A stretch of 64,000 nucleotides of DNA. Source: Labia minor (taxonomy: Eukaryota > Arthropoda > Insecta > Dermaptera > Spongiphoridae). Both the position numbers and the translations under genes were made by a program. The DNA lies in the NCBI GenBank assembly GCA_963082975.1, contig OY720345.1:25738611-25802610 (forward strand), read 5' to 3'. The notes below the pieces were generated by a model. It was not told the origin of the DNA and did no database searches. It saw only the letters and a list, made by a program, of their open reading frames with translations. This document shows positions 23,531 to 34,935 of the stretch, in pieces (positions within the stretch are counted from its first letter, which is position 1; the number at the start of each line of letters is the position of its first letter).

Positions 23531-23821
23531 CATGGGCCGCCAAACATTTTTTATCATCGACCCTTATATAATATTTTGAAATCTCCATCGACTCCCATAA
23601 AAGTAATTTTCAGATAATTAAAATAAAACTCTATTAGTATAGTGTCTTTGTCCATTTACTTCATGATTTTAAACATTTATTAAAGTAATAGTACATTGTG
23701 TAACAATAATTTATTGGAAAATATATTAATGTTGAAATTTAAATACTTTAATATTTATTCTACCCCTACTTTTGTTAAACAGACCCCTGGGGGTCTAAAT
23801 AGACCACTATGGCGACCTCTG
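23531..23821. mobile_element. Non-autonomous hAT element (291 bp)
   Basis: Flanked by a perfect 8-bp duplication AGTTAGAT (23523-23530, 23822-23829). Imperfect inverted ends CATGGGCCGCCAAAC and, reversed, CAGAGGTCGCCATAG. No ORF. The target duplication again has TA at its centre. Confidence 0.8.
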
Positions 23822-23829
23822 AGTTAGAT

Positions 23830-24689
23830 TTTAATAATAAAACGAAATTTTCTGTACTATTTAACATTAGGATCTAAATTCTCGAATATAACACACATAA
23901 TTCAGTTAAGGTAAAAGATGTTCTAACTTTATGAATCAATTTAAATAAAATAAAATATCTAAAATATTTTTAATTCTCTAAAGTGCTTCTTATCCACATG
24001 TAGTATTGTATCGAAGTAAATTATCTAATTTATAAAATTATAAATACTTACATTTGTGGAAATGATATATGTGTGAGTAAAATAATTCCAAGTTAAAATT
24101 AAATTTCAATTTATTTTATGAAACATTTATAATAATTACTCTGTCTGTCAAATATATTAATTTTCGTATTCACTCACATATGTTCTTTGAACTTTTTAAT
24201 CATTTAAATTAATTGAAAATTCATACCGGGAATGCTATTCAAAAATATTGAAAAGATCGTTCTTTCGTAAAAAAATACAAAAAAATTGATAAATCATTAA
24301 TTTTATGTAACTACGTGTTTATGAATTAGATAATATTTTTAATAATACCCAAAACACATTACTAGAGTATGTATATTATTTTCTCTTAAATTATAATTTA
24401 TTTTAGTTATTTTAATTTTATTTACCCAATCTTTATTTGCCCATATTATTTGTAAAATTAAAAACAAAATAACTTAATTATTTAGTAATTATCACATAAA
24501 ATTAATATATATTTATTTATTATTAAATAATATAATAGGTGCTTGCATATATTTTGATGAGGGACATCTATTGGTGAAGATACTAAATACCAATGCAGAC
24601 AAACTAACATAGCTATTAAATTAGATGGTTTTGACAATTCTCTTCATAAAATAACTGTTCCATTTAGTATGATTGAGTTATTCACACTC
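23830..24689. other. AT-rich spacer
   Basis: No coding sequence recognised. Confidence 0.55.
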
Positions 24690-25005
24690 TATAGACACTC
24701 CATGGTACGCTCAAATTGCATTTTCAACATTCATTACTTTTGTTTGATTTGAAGAAGCCTATCAAACACTTTTAGTAACTTATAATGATGCTGCTCCGTC
24801 ATATTTCAATTGTCGGTTTTGATTTTAACGATTTAAAAGTGGTAATTTTAATGTCAATGTCAAAGAACAGTCTGGAGGACCAAAAAAGTTCACATACAAT
24901 GTATTGTAAGACTTATTAGACGAGAACCCAGCTCAAACTTCTAAATAGTTTAGAAGTTGACAAATCAGACTGTTTCGAAAATTATCAGAATACATGCAAG
25001 CACCA
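24690..25005 (+). mobile_element. Mariner 5' remnant, strongly degraded
   Basis: Shifting + frames give fragments like SLLLFDLKK, LLVTYNDAAPSY, NCRFWF-FKSGNFNVNVKE and ENPAQTSK, matching the N-terminal DNA-binding part of an irritans-like mariner transposase. Catalytic motifs are absent and no terminal repeats are identified. It differs from family M. Confidence 0.65.
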
Positions 25006-25884
25006 AATATATATATATTTAAGGTATTCAATTTATATTGTATAATATTGGCATTTCGAAAAAAGAGATAGTCAAATTCAAAACAATTCCTATAAGAGAT
25101 AATTTTATAAATTAAAAACAAATATTTTTATTACGTCAATCAATTAAGCTTTTTTCTGACTTTAACATTATAATAAATTCCTATCTTTCTTTGACTATTT
25201 TTTTAATGCAAAAGAGAAATAAACATACAAATAGATATCACTACTGTACAACTTAAAATGATCTCATATATTTATATATAATATTTATCATAATCATATA
25301 TTTTCAAACTCTCAGTATTATTAAATTAAATAGTTATTTTAAATTTATTTATTTAATCATTTATTTTCTAGGAAATACATCCTAACTTTAAATAAAACTT
25401 TGACATTAAAAGGCCGGCACTAAATTGATAATGTCATTATTATAAAATCTAATATATATTATTATTATTATAAGCAGTAGGGTCGGGCCAGGGAGGGGGA
25501 TACGTGCCCTCCAAACATTGTGCAAAAAATAAATTTAAAAGTGATTAGTTTTGTAACTGAGAACCCAAAAGAAAAAAAAACATCTTTAAATTACGTATAA
25601 GTATAGTCTAAAAGTTATGAATAAATAAATAATTTGAGGATGAAATTTCAAACCTCACCAAATTCACCAAAAATTAAAAAATAGAATATTTAATATAACG
25701 GAATCAAAATAAGTAATTTTTTAAAGTGGCTAATAAGAGTTTAGATCTCTAGAGCTAATAAAAAAATAATTGGCATGTACGCAAATAATTAAATGGTTAT
25801 TAATTGAATTTTGAAATTTGATTGGAATTCATTGAAATTACTGTTTCCACTTGACCAGTGACTTGACTGCTAGACCCCATTTTC
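25006..25884. other. AT-rich spacer with possible transposon end
   Basis: A GC-rich patch at 25475-25525 (GGGTCGGGCCAGGGAGGG) looks like the terminus of a DNA transposon, but no partner end was found. Nothing coding. Confidence 0.4.
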
Positions 25885-25990
25885 CGTATCTATCTATGGG
25901 GCTCTACGGAACTCGAAAGTTCTTGGCGGTCACAACCACATTCCTCCAAGTGCCCCTATCCTGATTCACAACCATCCCCTTATTCCGTAA
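25885..25990 (-). mobile_element. LINE 3' end fragment, very short
   Basis: Matches the 3' end of the LINE family at 34.5 and 44.8 kb (ACTCGAAAGTTCTTGGC, then CACAACCACATT), with TATC units on the left that correspond to a microsatellite tail. Only about 100 bp remain. Confidence 0.6.
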
Positions 25991-27859
25991 TATTAACAAA
26001 ACAACAACCTTATATAATTTTTCGATTTGAATATATCTCAATTTGTTATAAAGAAAAATAATCAGGTTTTAAAGATGGTATATGTAGGTATACATTAATA
26101 TTTGATAAACACGTTTAAAATCGGTTCATAATAGTATCAAATTTAAAGGAAGATAAGTTTGAATGAAGATAATATCATCCAATGTCATAGAAGATTAATG
26201 GTAACTTTATTCTATTATAATTTCATTAATTTAATATCATATAAAGCAAAAACAAAAACAATGTTACTAATATCTCATTAAGTTTCCAAAGTAAAATAAC
26301 TTCTTAAATGAATAAACTTCAAAACATTTCATTTCATTCAAAAACATGTGACAACTCTTTCGTAGATAAAAATCTTCATCCAATGAGGATTTTTACAAAC
26401 TTTATCAGATTTCTATACAATATAAGTTATAATGAACTAAATTCATACAATAATTATTAAAATGGAAAAACGTTGAGATAAAAAAGTTAATATAGCTACA
26501 TTATATTATATCAATGTTCATTTTATTTTTTTATCAAATAAAAAGAAAATAAAATACACTTGAAAAGGTCAGGGGGAGGGAATGCAAGAAATATATAATC
26601 GAATTTTATAATCGAATTATTATTTACCAAATAAATAAAAAAAGACAAAAAAAATAATAATAAATCGAGGACAGAACTATATCGATGAGCTCAGTTTGTT
26701 TAAAATATTAAATGCATATATATATTTGACTTTCAATTACAAATAATTGAATTTTAAATATTATTAAAAAACAATCCATTCTCTAATTGCATTTCAATGA
26801 AAGCTTTATTAATGATTTTGCGTTTTAATTATTTTATTCACAGAAATAAAAGTTATATTTTTTTTTAAGATAGAGTTTACGATTTAGTTGTTAGAGGGAG
26901 AAACGCTTACTCATAACCTTAATGTTATTATTATTTATGATCAAATTTTCAGAAATTCAATTATTTTTTTATAAAGTTAATATATGATTGATCGATGTTT
27001 TTGTTTTTATTTATTTAATTAAATATTGCTATATTTGATTAATATAAAAAATATCTATATTTTATTGTTTTTTTTTTAATTAAAATTAAAAAAAACATTC
27101 TTTTGAAAGAGAAGAGGGGATCAAAAGTTATGATCAACTCCATTCATAAGTCGATAAACAGTTTGTGGTGATTGAACTGTAATCAAATGAACGCTATATT
27201 TTTTTATTTAAAAATGTTTTGGCATTATTCCCAGTATTCACTTTGAGCGCCAAGAATTGCCTTGAGGCGACTTAAAAAACATGAGACTCATTCTCAATAA
27301 GGTAGAGATGACCAATGTTTGTGTGTCTTTTAGTCCTAATTTTGAGAGAGACCTGGAATGTGATAGAAATTTTGTTGGCCAAAAACTTCATCAATGACTT
27401 TAAAACGGTTATTTTGTTAATGCTAGTCAAAAATGTGAATTTTCGAAAACTTTTTCCTGGAAAATATTTTTACTTAATTGTAAATGAGACCGGATAAGAA
27501 TTTCGATAATTACCGTATCCAATTTTTAATACTGATAGTAACTTTTTTGTTCCTTCTAATATGACTTTCTTTGAGGATATTTTGGCGTATCCTCAGTTCA
27601 GGTGCCATCTTTTTATTGCTATGAGGATTTCTTCATAGTATTTTTAACTAAACTAGAATCATTGTGTCTTTTGATCAAACAATTTATGAATATTATGAAC
27701 TGTTTTAAATCTTGAGCTGAAAACTATCAACTTTTACCACCAAATAAAACGCAATAAGACTTATAGTTTCCTTATTTTTGCTTATAAACAAACCACCGAT
27801 AGAAATGCTTCTGTGTGTAAGTAATTTAAATACAATAAACTGCTATTATACAAAAACCT
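25991..27859. other. Spacer; unrecognised moderate-complexity stretch
   Basis: The part at about 27100-27840 is less repetitive than its surroundings and could be a decayed element. I see no protein motif or termini in it. Confidence 0.4.
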
Positions 27860-28560
27860 GAGCACAGTCTTGTACTGTTTGGCAGATATCGCAGTTTGAA
27901 GTTGAATATATTATTGATTGGTGTTAATAGTACCCAGGTCTATTAGGTATTCTTAGCAAAAATTTCAGCTTCATTCTTAAAATAAGTATTACTAAAATTT
28001 ACAAAAATAAAATTAGTCAACTTTTCAACGTTTAATTATTTGATTAGATAAGTTTTAAGAATTAAAAGAGTACATAATTTAATATATTTACATAAGTCTG
28101 GGACTATATGAATATTGTCTTAATAAATTTTTTGGGAGATCAAATTTTCTTATTAAGCTAAGGTAAAATCCCCTATCCCTCATATCCCTCACACACACGA
28201 TGCGTCATTACACTTCTTTGACAAAATTTGAGATAGACTTGCATATTAGTAAACAATGAGGGATTGAGAATAAATAAATCTTAATATTGATTTTAAAGAA
28301 TGTGCGAAAACCTAAAATACACTATACTTGCAACTAAAAATTGCAAAAGAAATATGATGAAATTTCGCATTGGCGGACAAAACAAATCCTCTTTACACGA
28401 CGGTTCGCTTATAAATAAGGTAAAGACCCTTCATCTGGTCGCGAAGGTGGCTACTATTTTTCCCCAAACCCTTTCCATCACCAAAAGAGTTAGTTTTCGA
28501 GATATATCTCTCGGTTTTACCATAAGTATAATTTAGTCCGTTAAAATTAATATAAACTAA
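27860..28560. repeat. Interspersed repeat X, copy 2, uninterrupted
   Basis: Counterpart of the split repeat at 95-4780. It lacks both insertions found there, so it acts as the empty-site reference. The class is unknown, and it abuts a Tc1-like element on the right. Confidence 0.6.
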
Positions 28561-28565
28561 ATGTA

Positions 28566-29468
28566 CAGGGTGTTCGGGATAAATTTGACAGTTTCGTAAG
28601 GAAAAAGAAAATCTTCTTTCTAACTATTAAATTTAATGAATTGACAAAAAAAATTACAGGCAGAGTAAATTACAATACTATCAACAAGATTCACTCAAAA
28701 TAACCACCATTAGCATCAATCACAGCTTCAATCCTGCTTTGGAACCTCGAACAAGCTGATGCTACAGTCTCTCTGAGAAGGGCCTCAAAAACTGTTTTAA
28801 TTTTACCATAAACTGGGCTTTTGTATTACTGGAAGTATGATTGGTGTCTTTTTCAAATGTGCCACATACAAAATAATGCATGGGGTTAAGGTCTGGGGAG
28901 TTTGGAGGCCAAACATTTAGACTGGTGAAGTCGTAGAAATTTCCAGAAAACTATTTTCTGTGAGTAGCTGAACTTTAAGGCGCTTGTATGAATTGTAGCG
29001 AAGGTCTTCATTGAGTGCAAGCTTCATAGTAGAGGTTGCAACATTCATTTCACGTGACAAAGCCCGAATTCCAATGCCAGGGTTCTTTAACACCTGTTTC
29101 TGCAGATTTGCGAGGATTTCTGTTGTACAAACGCAATCAGATCGTCTACTTGGGATCTTTCTTCTTTCTACATCCTCCTAGTCACCATTGAAAGTCTCTA
29201 GTTTATGCCTGATTGTTTTTATTGTGTTCAGGGAGCTTTGGGTATTAGTCATAAAATCCTTATTTTGATGGCCGGCGCGTATCATCATAATGCAAGTTAT
29301 TCTCTTCCATGATTCAGGTGGCTTCCAGTCATCCAATCTTTCTGCCATCTTTAATATGAATAAAGAAAGGTTCAAACTTTTAAATGAGTAGTAGTTTATG
29401 TTAATACCTCTAACCTACAGAAAAATATAATCAATTATAAATATGTCAAATTTATCCCGAACACCCTT
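28566..29468 (-). mobile_element. Tc1-like element, degraded (903 bp)
   Basis: TA flanks both ends; the ends CAGGGTGTTCGGGATAAATT and, reversed, AAGGGTGTTCGGGATAAATT are near-perfect inverted repeats. On the minus strand an N-terminal DNA-binding piece is open (29178-29375: MAERLDDWKPPESWKRI and on), and a C-terminal piece near 28800-28915 reads WPPNSPDLNPMHYFV and FEKDTNHTSSNTKAQ, the third catalytic region of Tc1-like (maT-like) transposases. The region that would carry the first two catalytic aspartates is missing or scrambled, so it is inactive. Confidence 0.85.
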
Positions 29469-29470
29469 TA

Positions 29471-31018
29471 TATTATTTGTAGGGAAGAATCAAATACCTA
29501 AATAAATAAATAAAATATAATTTATTGTATATACATATTGGCTGACTGGCAATTAAAATTAAATTAATTATAAATTAGTAACAAATTCTTCAACCAAATA
29601 AAGAAATGTTTATAATTTACAAAGTCTTTAATAATTTATCACTTTTTCAATGAATAAAGTTATATAGATGTTTATGTTTTATTTTTAATTCGCTTAGTCT
29701 GTTATAATCATATTGTATTTAACATAATGTGTAGGAGTAAAAGGAGATAATTTAAAAACTAGTAATTAAAACTTACTTATCGATTAATAACTTTGTAAAG
29801 TTCTTCTTTTGTTAATTAGCTTATGTACACTTTCATTTAAACTTTAGTATACTCTTAGATAAATACGTTTAAGCCACTAAAATCACTTTCCAATATTGCT
29901 AATCTTCTTTTATTAAAATACTTTTAACAAATTTAATCAACATATTTGAAAGGGCATACCTAAATATAAAGAGAGTTTCCTATATATTTAGTTAAAGCAA
30001 TAATAATAATAATAATTGAAATAAAGAGGGAATCGATAAAGCATATCCCGGGGCTCAGTATTTTCTCTTCTACCTCATCATTTCCAACCAATTATTTATA
30101 TATCCATCTATCTGTGATGAAACCTCTCTTTTGTGAATCATCCTCACTCAATATAAAAAATTAAATATTCAAATAAATATTTTTAAAGCCTTTTATTTAA
30201 TTCAATGGCAGTAATACATACAATTTTCAATGAATAATTAGTAAATTATGAATTTTTTATTCAATATGATAGTTAGAACAAACATTTAGTGAGTGTAAAA
30301 TGTAGTTGTAAACAAATATCAACCCTATCAAAGAGAGATAAAAAGAAATTCTTTTTAATAGAGAGACGCATAAGGGTCTGTTTGTTTTACAGTTGTAATA
30401 AATATATTTATATAATGTCAACAAAATATATATAGTATAAACACAAATAACGACTCTCTGGACGGTTGCCAGAACCAGAGAAAAAAGACAGTTTTATAAA
30501 ATCAAGAATAAATAAAAATAACAAATTTCTATATTTGTTGTTGAAAATTTTTTAATTATTAAGAATTTTGAAACTATACACGAACAATATTTATAATATA
30601 TTTTTCTTAAAAATAATTGTAAATCATTCCAATAACCTTCCAAGAATGGATTTAACGTTTGTTTTTCTATGTGTTTGCATGAGTTCATTCATTTTCAAAA
30701 TCTTTTATAAATTTCAATTTGGAATTTTCTTGTCATATTGATTTCAACTAGTATTTCTTTAATTCTATCTTACTAATGTTCAGAAGTTCAGAAAATCCCA
30801 TTAAAAGAACTGCTGACATTTTGAATTGAAAGATTTCAAACGATTTTGTGATTGCAATTTAAAAAGCTTGATGATTATTTAATTACAAAACCACCATTCT
30901 TTTTGACAAATAATTAAGTAAATGAAAAATTAACCAATCTTTAAATTGATAATATAATACTTGAATAGATTATAAAATCTATCTTGACTTGAATTAATCA
31001 AGAATTGATTAATAGGAG
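29471..31018. other. AT-rich spacer
   Basis: No gene recognised. A small inverted repeat, CTCTGG and CCAGAG, lies at about 30455-30480. Confidence 0.6.
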
Positions 31019-31648
31019 AATAAAAAATGAGCTGTGGCCAGGCTCAGAACTGTCCGACGATTTTAAATAAATTAATTTCCAAACAACATTGTATATGGTA
31101 TATACTAGGCGAACCCGTTGCAAACGGTGTTTGCAATTTAAGTTTAAACTGAATTTGTAACTAACTTCATAATGTTACAGACATCACATATAAACAACGG
31201 AAACTATATATTAATATAAATGTATACATTATTGAGTGTAAAGTATAAAAAAATATTTTTAAAACTTATTTTTAAGACTAAATTATATTATCTTGATTTT
31301 TATCTTTAGTTTAATTACTCAATTATTAATTAATAATATATTTTAAGTGAAATATTTTCCAACAATGAATATAAAATTAATTCTTTTAAAAGTACCACCT
31401 TCGGTTTCCAGATATACACCAAAAGTTGATGAATTCATGCTACTGATGCATTAAGTGAATATACCAAATTTTATCAAAATCCGTTGAGTCGTTCAAGTTA
31501 TACACATCTATACGGACACACAAGGGACAGACGGACGGACGGACAGACAACATGCTAAAAATACTGCATGATTCGTGGAAATATGTAAAAATCTCCATAT
31601 GTCAATTGGGTGTGAAAACAATACCTTCCCTTCCTATCGTCTGTCGGT
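31019..31648 (-). mobile_element. Helentron-like non-autonomous element, family 1, divergent copy
   Basis: Minus-oriented, about 630 bp and more diverged than the other copies. The 5' end (right) reads TTTTTACCGACAGACGATAG on the minus strand; the 3' end (left) keeps CGTCGGACAGTT and the hairpin-like GCCTGGCCACAGCTC. The GACG/GACA microsatellite lies at about 31522-31548. Its central segment (31100-31400) differs from other copies and includes GCAAACACCGTTTGCAACGG on the minus strand. Confidence 0.7.
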
Positions 31649-32331
31649 AAAAAGGAAAAAGATGCTCTTAAGAACAAAAATTAATTTTAATTAATAAAAA
31701 ATTCATTTTTTTTTAATCATTGTCTTATTAAATAATTAAAATTGTAAAAAAGCAGAAAAATAAATTATAGTAAATATCAAAAGAAAAAAGCTTTATGTAA
31801 AAATAATAAGAGTTGTTTTATAAAGAGTTAATTGTTCTTAAGGTAAAATAACAAATTAACTTTTGTTTTGTTATTGTTGTTATATATTCTTTTATTAGTT
31901 TTAAGCCGTTATCCTTTTGTCCTTTCAACCCCCTTGACAGCTATTAAAATAAAAAAAAAAGCCTGAATAAGCATAAAACTCCATTAATGCAGTAATAGAT
32001 ATCAACAGGTGGGTCATGTAGGCTGGAGAACTGTGGGGATCTATCAACTTTTGAGTTTTTGGGATTATAAAGTTTTTTTTTTTTAATTAAGACATTTATT
32101 TTATTTTATTTTCTTTAATATTATCACTCTAATTAACTTTCAATAATAAGTATCGAAGGCGATACAATTTAATAATTATGGACGTCTTAAAGATTTATAA
32201 AATAAAAATATCTTAAATGCATATTTTTAGTTTGATTTTAAACGCGCTTTAATATTATTATTGTTCAATATTTCAAAAATTTAAACAAATTAATAAAAAT
32301 TTCTAAATTTCTATCATTTTTACTATCTCGC
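31649..32331. other. AT-rich spacer
   Basis: No feature recognised between two Helentron-like elements. Confidence 0.55.
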
Positions 32332-32883
32332 CAGAGATAGCATTGCGATCACGAAAATTTTCGATCGAGATTTTGATCTTTTTATCCGTTTTGAAGGCTC
32401 TTGAGTCATTTTCACATTGTAAGGTTGAGAAAAATGTCTCTCTGTGTCTGTATGTAGACAAGATTACGCAAAAATGGTTTGAGCTAGAATCAAGAAATTT
32501 GGTATACGGGGATTATTCAAAATTCGTTGTTTTCTATCTACTTTTGAGAAATGTAGCTCATCCGGAACTACATCCCAACCTACCACGTTTTCATTTTTTT
32601 TCCTCTAAACTGATCGTAAAAATAAAGATATATGTTTGATAATTTTTCACATTATTAAAAATTGTATAAAACTGCTATATATAGAATTTCAGCTTGATTG
32701 AATCGCTGAAAGTACCTGCAAATCACGCGCCAGGTTCCATCAACAAAGAGCCAAACACGCACTGGTTTAATAAATATTATTTATTGATTTTACTTTATAA
32801 TTTAATTAATTAAATTTAATTTAAATATAACATATGTTATTTAATCCAATTCAAATTGCGAGTGGAGACCCTCCAGATTGTTT
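32332..32883 (+). mobile_element. Helentron-like non-autonomous element, family 2, copy 1
   Basis: The 5' end is ACTATCTCGCCAGAGATAG (itself a small hairpin) preceded by TTTTT; the 3' end near 32860-32883 is decayed (GCGAGTGGAGACCCTCCAG). The interior matches, in order, the copies at 42691-43293 and 54113-54454. The open frame at 32343-32639 is not conserved between copies, so I do not call it coding. Confidence 0.7.
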
Positions 32884-33407
32884 TATCAAAATGTTACAAG
32901 AACCTTTCTCCTAAGGGAGTTAGGTAAGGTCAAATATTGTGCCCCCTTCTACCATCTCTACTAATAAGTAAATTATAGTAAAATTGAATACTTTAATTTC
33001 ATAATGGTTATTTTTATCTTTTGTTTTAAGATTCTTTATATAATTATATGAAAAATTATTTAAACTTTTATAAATGGTAATTACTTGATTGTTATATATC
33101 GTTTAAATTTAAATTAAAATAATTGATTTTTAAATAACATGTTATTATTTTTAAATTATAAAGAGTTACTGTATTTAGCATATAGATGTGCTTTTAGATT
33201 CATTTAGAGTATGACTATGAACAAAGGAAAATAATATTATACACAAACATTTTTCAACTTTTTTACATTACTTTTTAAATTTATTCATATGTTTATATAA
33301 TAATATAATTGTATATATGCAAAATAACAAATTATAACAACACTATATATGCATCTAATTTTTATAATTTCCTCTGTTTTTTTTATATTAATAAATTGTG
33401 TATCTTT
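32884..33407. other. AT-rich spacer
   Basis: Contains the 3' flank of the minus-strand exon ending at 33408; no canonical AATAAA seen immediately downstream. Confidence 0.5.
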
Positions 33408-33591
33408 TTAATACATATTTATCTTTACTTCTTTTCCTCTTTCATTTTGAATAGGAACAGTTGAAGTAGCAGATGATTTCAAATCTCCAAAACTGGGTAT
33501 GACACTACATTTATTATTGGAAACTAAGTACATAAATGGATTGCAAATATCTTGGAACAATTTCAGACATAAAAGAAAAATTGGACATCTT
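33408..33591 (-). CDS. Possible last exon of a rhodopsin-like GPCR
   Basis: On the minus strand, an acceptor (TTTGTAATAG) precedes an open stretch of about 60 codons ending in TAA at 33408. It begins RCPIFLLCLKLFQDICNPFM, followed by YLVSNNKCSV. The hydrophobic run ending CNPFMY fits transmembrane helix 7 with the NPxxY motif of class A G-protein-coupled receptors, followed by a short hydrophilic cytoplasmic tail rich in S, T, K and E and ending KINMY. Upstream exons would lie at higher coordinates on the minus strand; I could not identify them. The receptor type cannot be told from this piece. A chance ORF is the alternative, but the motif and the unusual non-AT codons make an exon or receptor pseudogene fragment plausible. 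Confidence 0.45.
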
Positions 33592-33831
33592 CTATTACAA
33601 ATATTACACATTACATAATAGAACCAATATCAAAAGAATAGAATTAGAAATACTAAGATTCATAGAAATTCTTTCTCTTCCTCCTCCCTCTTAAAAAAAT
33701 TACTAGTAATTTTATCTTAAAATAATCAAGAACACATTAATCCTCTAATATTCCAATTTCAAGAATTTTTCAAGAAAACTCGCAATTGACTTAATTATTT
33801 TGTTTATTTTAAGCAATTTTTACCGACCGAC

Positions 33832-34306
33832 GATAGTAAGGGAGGTATTGTTTTCACACCAAATTTCACATGTGGAGATTTTTACATATCTCCACGAATC
33901 ATGCATTTTCTAAACAGAAAAAAGTATTTTTAGCATGATGTCTGTCCGTCCGTCTGTCCGTCTGTCCGTCCGTCTGTCCGTCCGTCCGTATAGATGTGTA
34001 CAGCCTGAACGGCTCAACCGATTTTGATGAAATTTGGTATATTTACTTAATGCATCAGTGGGATGAATTGATCAACTTTTGGTGCAATTCCGGAAACCGG
34101 AAGTGGTAGTATTAGCGTACGACGATAGGAAGGAAAGGGTTATTTTCACACCAAAGGAGATTTTTTTATTTATCACCACGAATCATGCACTTTGTATTGG
34201 TTTTATCCTCGAGAGAAATCATATTTATTAGTTTTTTCTTGATTTAAACTTATATGACGTCATCCAGCCATTCATGACGTCACAGCCTGGTCTTGCATAT
34301 ATATTA
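33832..34306 (+). mobile_element. Helentron-like element, family 1, 5' part
   Basis: Begins ACCGACCGACGATAGTAAGG after a T tract and follows the other family-1 copies through the CCGT/CTGT microsatellite (33943-33989) to GCATATATAT. It then departs from them at about 34306, where a palindromic GC block follows. The matching 3' half is missing here or displaced. Confidence 0.8.
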
Positions 34307-34308
34307 CT

Positions 34309-34378
34309 AGCTGCTCAGAGCGCCTTCGGCGCTCTTCACACCTAGACGGGGGCTCCGCCCCCTGTACCCCCGAGTGGT
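34309..34378. repeat. GC-rich double palindrome
   Basis: Two perfect hairpins: AGAGCGCC-TTC-GGCGCTCT at 34317-34335 and GGGGGC-TCC-GCCCCC at 34348-34362. It lies where other family-1 elements carry different GC-rich bits, so it may be a variable core or the end of another repeat. Confidence 0.7.
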
Positions 34379-34536
34379 ACATAGTATTTGGTGGTTGAAA
34401 GTAGTAAAAGGTTTTCATCCATTTTGTTTCAATCAGTATATTACATAAAACATTCATTTCTTTTTGTGTTCTTATTTAAAAAATATATTTTAATTTAATC
34501 ACTATATTAATTATATATATTATTATTGTATATGTT

Positions 34537-34935
34537 ATATCTATCTACCTATGTGGCTCAAAGATACTCGAAAGTTCTTAGCCGCAACAACCACATTTCT
34601 CCAAGTGTCCCTATCCTGAGCCCTTGTTCCATCTCTCTTACGTCCCTTCCTACGCGTCATTGGTTTTCCAAGCGGACGTTTTCCAATCGGTCTTCCCACA
34701 AATATCTTTTTCCTCTCCCATTCTAGCCACGTGCCCTGCCTATCGCAGCTTTTTCCCTTTTATAACCCTAACTATTTCTGAAGATGCAGAGAGATCATGC
34801 AATATCTTGTTATGCTGTCTCCCCCATTCCCCGGTGACCTCATCTTTCTTTGGCCAATAAATGCAGGGAAGAATCCTATTCTCAAACACTCTGAATCTAC
34901 TCTCATCTCCCATATAATGCAACAGGCAAAATAAT
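34537..34935 (-). mobile_element. LINE 3' fragment (reverse-transcriptase C-terminus)
   Basis: The minus strand has an open stretch (34740-34922) including RFRVFENRILPCIYWPKKD and EVTGEWGRQHNK, the conserved C-terminal region of an arthropod non-LTR reverse transcriptase, then a shifted frame ending in the typical WRNVVVAAKNFRV-like tail. It is 5'-truncated, and TATC units at 34539-34549 form a microsatellite-like 3' tail. The strongest member of this family in the window. Confidence 0.8.

Noticed and set aside
25473-25530. Possible transposon terminus, GGGTCGGGCCAGGGAGGGGG
   Set aside because: No partner end, target duplication or coding remnant could be found.
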